Shown here piece after piece: positions 1-7,150 of a stretch of DNA of 35,967 bases. The notes under the pieces were generated by a model. The model had not been told where the DNA came from, ran no database searches, and saw nothing but the letters and a program-made list of their open reading frames with translations. The translations under genes were made by a program, and so were the position numbers. Where the stretch lies: assembly GCA_017620015.1 (NCBI GenBank), contig JAFZRE010000001.1:1-35967 (forward strand), read 5' to 3'. The DNA comes from Bacteroidales bacterium. GTDB lineage: Bacteria; Bacteroidota; Bacteroidia; Bacteroidales; ML635J-15. Each line of letters begins with the position of its first letter. The first letter of the stretch is position 1.

Positions 1-80
1 CTACTTGTCAATCTTTCAAAGAACTTTTTCCCCCGCCCGATGTCTTCCGGATGACCTCCGTCCCTCATCGTTTGGGATTG
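1..80 (-). other. Probable rRNA operon leader (5' transcribed spacer)
   Basis: Read on the minus strand, bases 26 down to 1 contain AAGTTCTTTGAAAGATTG, which resembles the boxA-like antitermination element found just before 16S rRNA genes in Bacteroidetes. It lies downstream of a strong promoter on the same strand. The 16S gene itself would lie to the left of the window and cannot be seen, so this is inference from the motif and the promoter. Confidence 0.45.
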
Positions 81-113
81 CAAAAGTATAGCATTTTTCA
101 TTACCACCAAAAC
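81..113 (-). promoter_or_regulatory. Bacteroidetes-type promoter, leftward
   Basis: On the minus strand the -7 box is TACTTTTG (88 to 81) and a TTTTGG box lies at 113-108, 19 bases upstream. This matches the TTTG-N19-TAnnTTTG consensus of the Bacteroidetes housekeeping sigma factor. Together with the boxA-like leader it is the likely promoter of an rRNA operon. Confidence 0.6.
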
Positions 114-520
114 TTTTTTCACTTTTTTTTCAAAAAAGTTATGTGAATTTTATAATGCATTGACTATAAATGTATTACAAAGGCAATTTTTGTCATTTAA
201 GAACCATTTTTAACACAAAAATGCACTCAAAAAACATTTTTGCACTCCATTTGAACGTCATTTTTTCTTTTCAATCTTCGCAAAAATCGCAGTTTTAGAC
301 ATTACCCCCATTTTTTAGCCATACACAAAAAGAACCGAAAATTTACAATTTTAGTGAATTGAGAAGGTATACCTATTTATTATATACAAGGGAGAAAAGG
401 CTGACTGGCCAAAAGGCTAACAGTCGGACAGGCAAAAAGTCCAGAAGGCAAACAAGCTTGAAGACGAAAAGGCTAGAAGGCTAAAATTATGTATCATACC
501 TTTTGTGAATAACGTTAACG
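114..520. other. Gene-free AT-rich intergenic stretch with a degenerate AAGGC repeat
   Basis: I see no plausible gene here. Bases 114-390 are AT-rich with many A and T runs. From about 395 to 486 the pentamer AGGC(T/A) recurs every 8-18 bases in purine-rich sequence, a degenerate minisatellite. No terminator-like stem or RNA gene is visible. Confidence 0.5.
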
Positions 521-545
521 GATGCTGAAATAAATTCAGCATGAC
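521..545 (+). repeat. Short dispersed hairpin repeat, copy A
   Basis: The sequence contains ATGCTGAA and its complement TTCAGCAT around a short AT loop. Copy C at 652-676 is identical over 25 bases. It belongs to a widely dispersed small REP-like repeat family (GTCAT..CTGAA...TTCAG.ATC) found in many bacterial intergenic regions. Confidence 0.6.
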
Positions 546-582
546 AATGTAGAGTAGCAAGACGACAAACAGCACTCCCTTT

Positions 583-609
583 TGTCATCCTGAACTTGTT
601 TCAGGATCT
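583..609 (-). repeat. Short dispersed hairpin repeat, copy B (inverted)
   Basis: GTCATCCTGAAC followed by GTTTCAGGATC is the same repeat family as copies A and C, but in inverted orientation. The outer arm has a compensated change (CATCC/GGATC instead of CATGC/GCATC), which keeps the stem paired. Confidence 0.6.
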
Positions 610-651
610 GAAAAGAGAGTGCAAGACGAAATTAACAGAGTAATAGCAACA

Positions 652-676
652 GATGCTGAAATAAATTCAGCATGAC
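652..676 (+). repeat. Short dispersed hairpin repeat, copy C
   Basis: Identical over 25 bases to copy A at 521-545. The shared nonamer GCAAGACGA also occurs near 557 and 621, which suggests a small duplication that included some flanking sequence. Confidence 0.6.
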
Positions 677-733
677 TGAGAGTCAGAAAAATCATCAATC
701 GAAAATCGTAATTCTAAAATCGTAAATAATCCT

Positions 734-741
734 TACCTTTG
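734..741 (+). promoter_or_regulatory. -7 box for the radical SAM gene
   Basis: TACCTTTG matches TAnnTTTG and ends 22 bases before the ATG at 764. I see no good TTTG box 19 bases upstream, so only the -7 element is supported. Confidence 0.5.
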
Positions 742-763
742 CAAAAAGAAATCACATCCATCA

Positions 764-2023
764 ATGGACTCGCAAGTACTTGACAAACTGAAGATTCTGG
801 CAGAATCGGCGAAATACGACGTGTCGTGTTCGTCGAGCGGAACTGTGCGCAACAACAAGAAGGGCGGACTGGGGAACACCGTCGGTGGTGTTGGCATCTG
901 CCACAGCTTTGCCGATGACGGGCGCTGCATCTCATTGCTGAAAGTAATGCTGACAAACTACTGCATCTTCGACTGTGCCTACTGCATAAACCGTCATAGC
1001 AACGACATCCGCCGAGCAACACTAGCAGTGTCGGAACTTGTGGAGATTACGATGGAATTCTACCGCCGCAACTACATCGAAGGACTATTCCTCAGCTCAG
1101 GTGTGGTACGAAATGCCGACTACACTATGGAACGCCTCGTAAAAGTTGCCAAGGACCTGCGCGCACAAGGTTTCAACGGATACATTCACCTTAAAAGCAT
1201 TCCAGGAGCAAGCCAACTTCTTGTAAACGAAGCTGGTCTCTATGCCGACCGTATGAGCGTGAACGTTGAAATTCCAAAAGAACAAAGCCTGAAACTTCTG
1301 GCGCCCGAAAAAGACTTCAAGAGCATATTCACCCCGATGAAATTCATTGGACAGGGTCTGCTCGAAAGCAAGGAGAACCGTCAGAAATTCCGCAACGCAC
1401 CACGATTCGTCCCTGCAGGACAAAGCACACAGATGATTGTAGGCGTGTCGCCCGAGACGGACAACGACATACTGCACCTTTCGTCGGCACTATACAGCCA
1501 ACCGTCGATGCGCCGAGTGTATTATTCTGGATATGTTTCGGTAAACGAATACGACAAACGTCTGCCTGCACTTAAGCAACCGCCACTTGTCCGCGAAAAC
1601 CGTCTGTATCAGGCCGACTGGCTACTGCGATTCTACCAATTCAAGGTGGATGAGATTGTTGACGATAGTTTCCCAAACCTTGACCTCGAAGTTGACCCTA
1701 AACTTTCGTGGGCACTTAGGCATCCTGAATTTTTCCCGATGGACGTTAACACCGCTCCATACGAGATGATACTACGCATTCCTGGCATTGGAACCAAGTC
1801 TGCGGCACAGATTGTTGCATCGCGCCGATATGGAAAACTGAACTCATTCCACCTAAAGAAGATTGGCGTTGTGATGAAAAAAGCGCAGTACTTCATTGTG
1901 AACAAGGAACTGCCAATGCACACCATAAACGAGCTAAAACCAGAGACGGTAAAGAAGCTACTGACTGCCAATCCTAAAAAGGACAAGATGGAAGGACAGT
2001 TGACGTTTGATTTCGGAGGATAG
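764..2023 (+). CDS. Putative DNA modification/repair radical SAM protein (TIGR03916-like)
   Basis: The 419-residue protein has the radical SAM cluster motif CxxxCxxC at Cys67, Cys71 and Cys74, in the context TNYCIFDCAYCINR. A helix-hairpin-helix-like segment (IPGIGTKSAAQIV) lies near residues 340-355, suggesting DNA contact. This arrangement fits the family annotated as a putative DNA modification/repair radical SAM protein, whose genes are linked to a DUF4130 protein and often to a uracil-DNA-glycosylase-like domain. The DUF4130 partner is indeed the next gene, 54 bases downstream, so the two are probably co-transcribed. The chemistry is unknown; spore photoproduct lyase is only a distant analogy. 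The ATG at 764 follows a TAnnTTTG box at a sensible distance. Length is normal for the family. Confidence 0.85.
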   Translation: MDSQVLDKLKILAESAKYDVSCSSSGTVRNNKKGGLGNTVGGVGICHSFADDGRCISLLKVMLTNYCIFDCAYCINRHSNDIRRATLAVSELVEITMEFYRRNYIEGLFLSSGVVRNADYTMERLVKVAKDLRAQGFNGYIHLKSIPGASQLLVNEAGLYADRMSVNVEIPKEQSLKLLAPEKDFKSIFTPMKFIGQGLLESKENRQKFRNAPRFVPAGQSTQMIVGVSPETDNDILHLSSALYSQPSMRRVYYSGYVSVNEYDKRLPALKQPPLVRENRLYQADWLLRFYQFKVDEIVDDSFPNLDLEVDPKLSWALRHPEFFPMDVNTAPYEMILRIPGIGTKSAAQIVASRRYGKLNSFHLKKIGVVMKKAQYFIVNKELPMHTINELKPETVKKLLTANPKKDKMEGQLTFDFGG

Positions 2024-2045
2024 GAGACGTTGCGCGCAACGTCTC
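2024..2045. repeat. 22-base perfect palindrome between the repair-pair genes
   Basis: The two 11-base arms GAGACGTTGCG and CGCAACGTCTC are exact reverse complements with no spacer, starting directly after the stop codon at 2021-2023. The motif resembles the widespread dispersed GAGACGTTGC..GCAACGTCTC palindromic repeats of bacterial intergenic regions. It forms most of the intercistronic gap and could form an RNA hairpin there. Confidence 0.75.
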
Positions 2046-2077
2046 TACAAATATGCGTCTATACAAATGAAAACAAA

Positions 2078-2842
2078 ATGATAATCTTCCGATACGATAA
2101 GACTTTTGATGGGCTTTTGTGCTGTGTGTTCGAAGCATACAACCAAAAGAAGTACCCTGATATGCTGTTGGACAAAGAAGAGACAACTCCACTATTTTAC
2201 GATGAAATCATCGCTATCGAAACCAACACGGAAAAGTCGGAACGTGTGTGGAACGGACTGAAAAAACGCATTTCTACATCTGCGCTACATTGTGTAGCAT
2301 GCTGCTGGCTTGCAGATTCTTATTCCAAAGCAGATGAAGTGATTTTCAGATACATATATAAGTGCTTCAAGTCGAAAGAAAGCATCGAAACCAACTTTGG
2401 CGACCCCGATGTGCTTGAATTGTCGAAAATATACCATCAGATTTCATACGAGAACCTCCGCGTAAAACAATTCGTGCGTTTCCAGAAAACCAAGGACAAC
2501 ATATATTTTGCTGCCATAGAACCGCTGCACAACGTGATTTCATTGTCTATTGACCACTTTAAGGACAGGTTTGCCTCTCAGAAATGGATTGTTTATGACA
2601 CAAAACGCAACTATGGCTACTACTACGACATGAAAGAAGTCGTGCAAATTACATTTGACGAAAACAATATGCTAACACACAATGGCATACAAGAATCCAT
2701 TATGGCCGATGACGAGAAAATGTTCCAAAACTTGTGGAAAACTTACTTCAAGGCAATTGCAATAAAGGAAAGAAAGAATCCGAGGAAACAAGTACAGGAT
2801 ATGCCAAGAAGGTTCTGGAAATATTTGACGGAGAAAAACTAG
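2078..2842 (+). CDS. DUF4130 / TIGR03915-like probable DNA metabolism protein
   Basis: This 254-residue protein begins MIIFRYDKTFDGLLCCVFEAY, the typical N-terminus of the family linked to the radical SAM repair protein just upstream. I chose ATG 2078 because the longer frame from 2030 would translate the palindromic repeat, and family members start at this motif. The conserved segment around residues 120-185 (KIYHQISYENLRVKQFVRFQ, then GYYYD) matches DUF4130. Some homologues carry a C-terminal UDG-like domain; this one ends soon after DUF4130, so the glycosylase part is absent from the gene and from the window. It probably works with the radical SAM protein on damaged or modified DNA; this is inferred from gene linkage. 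Confidence 0.8.
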   Translation: MIIFRYDKTFDGLLCCVFEAYNQKKYPDMLLDKEETTPLFYDEIIAIETNTEKSERVWNGLKKRISTSALHCVACCWLADSYSKADEVIFRYIYKCFKSKESIETNFGDPDVLELSKIYHQISYENLRVKQFVRFQKTKDNIYFAAIEPLHNVISLSIDHFKDRFASQKWIVYDTKRNYGYYYDMKEVVQITFDENNMLTHNGIQESIMADDEKMFQNLWKTYFKAIAIKERKNPRKQVQDMPRRFWKYLTEKN

Positions 2843-2932
2843 ATGGCTTCGCCGTTTCTATGCCTGCGGCGTTTCTAAGTTTGAATGGCTGTCGCCGTTT
2901 ATGAGTTTGGCTTACGCCGAGCTAAAGGTTGA
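2843..2932 (-). repeat. Mini-hairpin array, left copy (inverted relative to 5465-5606)
   Basis: Units of about 17-24 bases each hold a small GC stem: GGC-TTC-GCC, GCC-TGC-GGC, GGC-TGTC-GCC and GGC-TTAC-GCC, separated by TTTCTA or TTTGA links. On the minus strand a stretch reads AAACGCCGCAGGCATAG then AAACGGCGAAGCCAT, which recurs almost exactly in the right-hand array. The array lies between two convergent genes. Confidence 0.7.
2916..2932 (+). repeat. 17-base direct repeat, left copy
   Basis: GCCGAGCTAAAGGTTGA occurs here and again exactly at 5309-5325, with a 14-base partial copy at 5382-5395. The two full copies bracket the flippase/glycosyltransferase cassette in direct orientation. Confidence 0.75.
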
Positions 2933-2965
2933 GGATTCTATAATAATTAATAGGTATTAACAATT

Positions 2966-4165
2966 CTATTTACGACCCTTCATCATATAGAACACCAGCA
3001 GCACCGCCGACGAAACCAAATACGAGCACGAGTTCACTATGCAAGCTCCGCTAATATCCATTGCTGGAATAAGCCAAAATGCGAGCGCGAATGTTACGAC
3101 CAATCCTGCGGCCGACTTTATAATCAATATGTTCAGATTACGGATTGCGGAAAAATAATTGCCAATGACATTTGAGAATGCAATAGCAAGGATTCCTGGT
3201 GCAAGCAACAGCAAAACTTGTTTCACCCCACCAAATTCGGAACCGAATACCCACTGGAAAACGGATTGCGGCACCAACAGGACTGCCCCCACACATAAGG
3301 CAGACACACCAAGGCTGATTAAAGCCAATGTCATGGTCTCACGTCTCGACTGCTGAGTATCGCCTTGCTTTAACACATTGGAAAACTGCACCATAGACAT
3401 ACTACGGCTTACAATCCATATTGCCTCAGCTGCTGTAACCCCGATAGAAAAAACGCCCACGGAACCGCGACCGATGATGTAGTCTAGCATATAATAGGTA
3501 AGCCTATAATTGAAAAACTGCAAAAGACTGCTAAGTTCGGTTTTCCATCCAAAGGAAAGCATCTGACGGTTACAGTTGCGGTCGAAGTCCCATTTCAACG
3601 CCACGCCATTTTTCTTACGCAACACACGGCACACCAATAGCATTAGCAGCAACGACACCACCTGCCCGAAGAAATAGGCATAAAAACCTATCTGCGGCCA
3701 AATCAAATATATTACGAACATGCAAAGTAGCAACAATGCGGGTTGCAGAACCGTCACAAGGTTATAATGTCCGATTTTCTGTCCACCGACAAAAAGCGAG
3801 TTGTGAAAGGCTATCAGTCCCATCAGAGAAGCAGCCGCAAAGACAAACGGAGCAGTGCTTGTCTGACCAGTTAACAACAGCACAACAGCACCTACCGCCG
3901 CGACAAGGAACGACCACAAATACGCCGCCGTAGCCAATTTTGAAGTACCTAAGCGCGAAAAAAAGTACGAGACACTGCTGCCTGTAAACACATTGGCAAA
4001 AATGGAAATCAAACCTAGGTCAGCCACAAAAAGAGCTACCGCACCACGTCCATCAGCGCCCCACAACTGCGTGGTAAGTACTATCACTGCAAAATTGAGC
4101 AACAAAATCAGAGATTTGCTCAATATTGTTTCAATAATATTTGTTTTCAGATTAATCGAACTCAT
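2966..4165 (-). CDS. Polysaccharide/lipid-linked sugar flippase (Wzx-like, MATE/MVF superfamily)
   Basis: The 399-residue protein is almost wholly hydrophobic, with about 12 predicted membrane segments. The N-terminal pattern (KTNIIETILSKSLILLLNFA, then GADGRGAVALFVADLGL) is typical of O-antigen and polysaccharide flippases, which move undecaprenyl-linked glycans across the inner membrane. I chose the ATG at 4165 over an upstream TTG at 4186; it overlaps the end of the glycosyltransferase gene by 14 bases, so the two genes are translationally coupled in one operon. The substrate cannot be told. No polymerase, ligase or other glycan genes are nearby, so this is a small isolated export cassette. 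Confidence 0.8.
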   Translation of the reverse strand: MSSINLKTNIIETILSKSLILLLNFAVIVLTTQLWGADGRGAVALFVADLGLISIFANVFTGSSVSYFFSRLGTSKLATAAYLWSFLVAAVGAVVLLLTGQTSTAPFVFAAASLMGLIAFHNSLFVGGQKIGHYNLVTVLQPALLLLCMFVIYLIWPQIGFYAYFFGQVVSLLLMLLVCRVLRKKNGVALKWDFDRNCNRQMLSFGWKTELSSLLQFFNYRLTYYMLDYIIGRGSVGVFSIGVTAAEAIWIVSRSMSMVQFSNVLKQGDTQQSRRETMTLALISLGVSALCVGAVLLVPQSVFQWVFGSEFGGVKQVLLLLAPGILAIAFSNVIGNYFSAIRNLNILIIKSAAGLVVTFALAFWLIPAMDISGACIVNSCSYLVSSAVLLVFYMMKGRK

Positions 4166-5258
4166 TTTGCAAGATAAAACGGACAAAATCGCCTTCTATT
4201 GCCTTCCAATTATATTTTTGCTCGGATAGTTCACGCGCCTGTGCGCAATGCCTCAGATACATATTTCCATCGTGCAGATATTCAACCACCCTGTCCACAA
4301 CAGCATCTATATCATCCGGAGAAACCAACAGTCCAAACTTATCAATTTCCGGACAACCTTTCCGAATAGCGGCCAGATTGGAATAGATTACAGGACGACC
4401 CATAGCCATGTAATAAAAAAGTTTGATTGGCAAACAACGTGTATTTTCTTCGTCATCATCGCGAAGATCCAAAAATATGTCATTTTGCGCAGCCACTTCG
4501 CAGAACTGCTTGAATGGTAAAAATGGCATCAGGTTAAACGTCATATTTTCAGGAAGTCCACACTCAAACTCATCATTTGAAACCACATTCAAGACAATCC
4601 TTTGTGCAGGATTCTGAATAGCAAGGCGCTTAGCCACTTCCACAACACGAGGGAAACCCTTCTCGGCAGTAAGATTGCCACTATAAAACAAGCGAACCTC
4701 CTGATTGATAGCAGATGGCTTAGTCATCTGAACATATTGCAAGTCAGGATAGTACGACACGAAAACATATTTCTTTTCACGAAACCGTTTCATAATCGGC
4801 AATGCCTTGTCTATCTCGCCAAAAATGAATCCATCCGAATAACGACACATATAGGAATTGAACACATTAAGTATCAACCTCTTGAAAAATTTTCGGAGAC
4901 CAGAAAGACCGCAAAGATTTTTCTTTGACGGATACCATTCGGTTACATCATAAAGGACACGGCAGTTCCCTTTATGTTTCCGACAATAGATTCTGGCACC
5001 GCGCAAGGCCATCGGAGTGTCGCAAACTACCACATCAGGATGAAGTTGAGACAGAATATCGGACAAATGACGCATCAGTTGAATCCGGGAAAAATCTTGC
5101 GGAGAATACAGAATAACGTCAGAATCAGACACGTGCGTAGCAAAAGGTGCCACTACCAGCACACGGCAATCCCACTTTCGCAGGCTCGATACCTGATGAT
5201 ACCACACGCGCTCATCATCGGCGGCATGGACAGTCTGCATAAATACAACTGTTGTCAT
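4152..5258 (-). CDS. Glycosyltransferase, GT4-like (GT-B fold)
   Basis: The 368-residue protein has an N-terminal half with HAADDERVWYH and a DVVVCDTP strand, and a C-terminal half with LFYSGNLTAEKGF followed by the donor-binding region LFYYMAMGRPVIYSN. This is the layout of family 4 glycosyltransferases, which add sugars from nucleotide donors to lipid-linked or other acceptors at the cytoplasmic membrane. The ATG at 5258 is preferred to the GTG two codons upstream. It is the first gene of an operon with the overlapping flippase, and a full consensus promoter lies 20-50 bases upstream. The sugar is unknown. Confidence 0.8.
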   Translation of the reverse strand: MTTVVFMQTVHAADDERVWYHQVSSLRKWDCRVLVVAPFATHVSDSDVILYSPQDFSRIQLMRHLSDILSQLHPDVVVCDTPMALRGARIYCRKHKGNCRVLYDVTEWYPSKKNLCGLSGLRKFFKRLILNVFNSYMCRYSDGFIFGEIDKALPIMKRFREKKYVFVSYYPDLQYVQMTKPSAINQEVRLFYSGNLTAEKGFPRVVEVAKRLAIQNPAQRIVLNVVSNDEFECGLPENMTFNLMPFLPFKQFCEVAAQNDIFLDLRDDDEENTRCLPIKLFYYMAMGRPVIYSNLAAIRKGCPEIDKFGLLVSPDDIDAVVDRVVEYLHDGNMYLRHCAQARELSEQKYNWKAIEGDFVRFILQNEFD

Positions 5259-5277
5259 ATACACAAGATTTCAAACG

Positions 5278-5308
5278 CAAAAATACAATATTATTTACGA
5301 TTGGCAAA
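5278..5308 (-). promoter_or_regulatory. Promoter of the glycosyltransferase/flippase operon
   Basis: On the minus strand TTTG (5308-5305) is followed after exactly 19 bases by TATTTTTG (5285-5278), a full match to the Bacteroidetes consensus. The -33 box directly abuts the 17-base repeat at 5309-5325. Confidence 0.75.
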
Positions 5309-5325
5309 GCCGAGCTAAAGGTTGA
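5309..5325 (+). repeat. 17-base direct repeat, right copy
   Basis: Exact copy of 2916-2932. A shorter copy, CGAGCTAAAGGTTG, follows at 5382-5395 inside the adjoining minisatellite. Confidence 0.75.
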
Positions 5326-5339
5326 CGAATTACGATTTT

Positions 5340-5456
5340 AGATTGTTTTAAATGGTTTGAAGTGGTTTGAGATTGCTAGCGCGAGCTAAAGGTTGTTTGA
5401 GGTGGTTTCAAGTTGTTTGAGATGGGTTGAAATTGTTTGAAGTGGTTTGAAGTTAT
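5340..5456 (+). repeat. Degenerate minisatellite of GTTTGA units
   Basis: About nine units of roughly 10-13 bases built on (T/G)GGTTTGAAG or TTGTTTGAG run in tandem, interrupted by the CGAGCTAAAGGTTG element. It lies between divergent genes and has no coding appearance. Confidence 0.7.
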
Positions 5457-5464
5457 TAACGTTT

Positions 5465-5606
5465 AAACGGCTTTAGCCATTCAAACGGGCATAGCCCATC
5501 AAACGTGAAACACATAAACGCCGCAGGCATAGAACGGCGAAGCCATAGAAACGGCGTCAGCCACAGAAACGCCGCAGGCATAGAAACGGGCGAAGCCCTT
5601 CAAACT
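5465..5606 (+). repeat. Mini-hairpin array, right copy
   Basis: Units of about 16-20 bases start with AACG and each hold a tiny GC stem: GGC-TTTA-GCC, GGGC-ATA-GCCC, GCC-GCA-GGC, GGC-GAA-GCC, GGC-GTCA-GCC, GCC-GCA-GGC and GGGC-GAA-GCCC. The stems differ in sequence but stay paired, which looks like compensatory change. Links are CATAGAA, CATTCAA or CTTCAA. The array is related in inverted orientation to 2843-2932. Confidence 0.75.
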
Positions 5607-5643
5607 TTTAATTCTTAAAACCATCTAATTATGAATTATTGAT

Positions 5644-5651
5644 TACCTTTG
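5644..5651 (+). promoter_or_regulatory. -7 box for the exchanger gene
   Basis: TACCTTTG matches TAnnTTTG and lies 13 bases before the ATG at 5665, implying a very short leader. No clear -33 box is seen. Confidence 0.5.
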
Positions 5652-5664
5652 CGCCAAATTTGTT

Positions 5665-6660
5665 ATGGATAGTATAATTGGAATATTATCGTCAGAACCG
5701 TTTTTCTATGTAGCATTGGTTGCGGGCATTGCACTTTTGGTGTATGCAGGCGACTGGGTGGTAGAAAGTAGCACTCGCGTAGCCGAATATTTCAACGTAT
5801 CAAAGCTAATCATCGGTGTCACAATAGTTTCGATGGGAACTTCGCTACCGGAATTGTGCGTCAGCATAAGCGCAGCACTCGAAGGTTCGGCCAACATAGC
5901 CATTGGAAACGTAGTCGGCAGCAACATCGCAAACGTATGCCTGATACTTGGAATCACAGCAATCATAATCACCTTGCCCATTTCGCGGTCGGTGATTCGG
6001 CGCGACCTGATGATACTTCTGGCAGCTACATTATTATTTGCGTTCTCGTTGATTGACAACGAGATAAATATGCTTGAAGGCATCTTCATGTTGCTTCTGA
6101 TGGCTCTTTATATGTACTTGACATTCAACACTGCAAAAAAGGAATCAAAAGCTGAAGACTCCGAAACAAAACCCGACAAGTCGCACAACATCTGGATTTC
6201 GCTGCTGTTGGTAGTTGTCAGCTGCGCAGGACTTATTGCCGGTTCTGAACTTCTGGTTTACGGAGCCAAAAACATTGCTTTATCGTTGGGAGTCAGCGAC
6301 AGGGTAATTGCCGTCACCGTAGTCGCCATCGGCACCAGCCTTCCCGAACTTACCACCTCGATAATCGCTGCCATAAAGAAGGAACTCGACATTTCCGTAG
6401 GAAACATCATCGGTTCCAACATATTCAACATCTGCATGATTATAGGTATTACATCTTGCATCACACCTCTCGAAGCCGAACCCAACATCCTTAGCTTTGA
6501 TGTCTGGTTCCTGCTTGCCTCTCTCCTACTCCTTGGAATTACCATTTTTCCAATCAAAGGCAGAACCGAAATCGTCAGAATCGAAGGCATAATGCTACTG
6601 CTGCTTTACATCGGATACTATGTGGCAATGGGAATGACAGGACAGTTTGCGAGAATGTGA
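5665..6660 (+). CDS. CaCA-family sodium/calcium exchanger-like protein (YrbG-like)
   Basis: The 331-residue inner-membrane protein carries both alpha repeats of the Ca2+:cation antiporter family. Alpha-1 is near residues 58-90 (GTSLPELCVSISA, then GNVVGSNIANV) and alpha-2 near 222-255 (GTSLPELTTSIIA, then GNIIGSNIFNI). About ten membrane segments surround a hydrophilic linker near residues 155-172 (KKESKAEDSETKPDK). The acidic residue in each GTSLPE motif is the expected ion ligand. Members exchange Na+ for Ca2+ or transport K+ or Na+ in related ways; the actual ion cannot be read from sequence. It appears to be a single-gene unit with its own -7 box. Confidence 0.88.
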   Translation: MDSIIGILSSEPFFYVALVAGIALLVYAGDWVVESSTRVAEYFNVSKLIIGVTIVSMGTSLPELCVSISAALEGSANIAIGNVVGSNIANVCLILGITAIIITLPISRSVIRRDLMILLAATLLFAFSLIDNEINMLEGIFMLLLMALYMYLTFNTAKKESKAEDSETKPDKSHNIWISLLLVVVSCAGLIAGSELLVYGAKNIALSLGVSDRVIAVTVVAIGTSLPELTTSIIAAIKKELDISVGNIIGSNIFNICMIIGITSCITPLEAEPNILSFDVWFLLASLLLLGITIFPIKGRTEIVRIEGIMLLLLYIGYYVAMGMTGQFARM

Positions 6661-6663
6661 GAG

Positions 6664-6736
6664 GTTCAAGGGTTCAAAGTTTAAAGTTTAAAGTTCAAAG
6701 TTCAAGGGTTTAAAGTTCAAGGGTTCAAAGTTTAAG
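6664..6736 (+). repeat. Heptamer array (GTTYAAR), left of the S23-type gene
   Basis: Ten heptamers of the form GTTCAAA, GTTTAAA or GTTCAAG run almost head to tail, with only three extra G bases. The array starts right after the exchanger stop codon and ends four bases before the next ATG. It is related in inverted orientation to the array at 7151-7200. Confidence 0.8.
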
Positions 6737-6740
6737 AATT

Positions 6741-7133
6741 ATGGCAAGTGTAACGTGTTTTGAAGATTTGGATATTTGGAAGCAAGCACGAGAAATGTGT
6801 AAACGTGTGTATGAAATAACGAATCACACGGTGTTCGCTAACGATTATAGATTTTGTTCTCAAATTAGAGCTTCATCAGGTTCTATTATGGACAATATTG
6901 CAGAAGGATTTGAAAGAGAAGGAAACAAAGAATTTGTAAACTTCTTGTTTATAGCTAAAGGCTCTTGTGGCGAATTGAGAAGTCAGTTAATCAGAGCAAA
7001 TGACTGTAATTACATTACAGAGGATGAATACAATAAATTAAAGGATGATGCGTTAAAGATTTCATCTGGAATTTCTAGTTTAATAAAATATTTGAAAAAT
7101 AGTGATTTAAAAGGAACTAAGTACAAACAATAA
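6741..7133 (+). CDS. Four-helix-bundle protein, S23 / rRNA intervening-sequence type (TIGR02436-like)
   Basis: The 130-residue protein has the family hallmarks FEDLDIWKQAREM at residues 6-18, QIRASSGSIMDNIAEGFER near 41-59, and EFVNFLFIAKGSCGELRSQL near 64-83. Such proteins were first found inside intervening sequences of spirochaete 23S rRNA genes and form four-helix bundles; they occur widely in Bacteroidetes as free-standing genes of unknown function. Here the gene is not in rRNA but is framed by inverted arrays of the same heptamer, recalling the paired flanks of rRNA intervening sequences. It is clearly AT-richer than its neighbours. No nuclease or transposase motif is visible. Confidence 0.88.
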   Translation: MASVTCFEDLDIWKQAREMCKRVYEITNHTVFANDYRFCSQIRASSGSIMDNIAEGFEREGNKEFVNFLFIAKGSCGELRSQLIRANDCNYITEDEYNKLKDDALKISSGISSLIKYLKNSDLKGTKYKQ

Positions 7134-7150
7134 AGATATGAATAACCTCA

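Noticed and set aside
2030..2842. Longer 270-residue start for the DUF4130 protein
   Set aside because: The first 16 codons would translate the palindromic repeat; the family starts at MIIFRYDKT, at ATG 2078.
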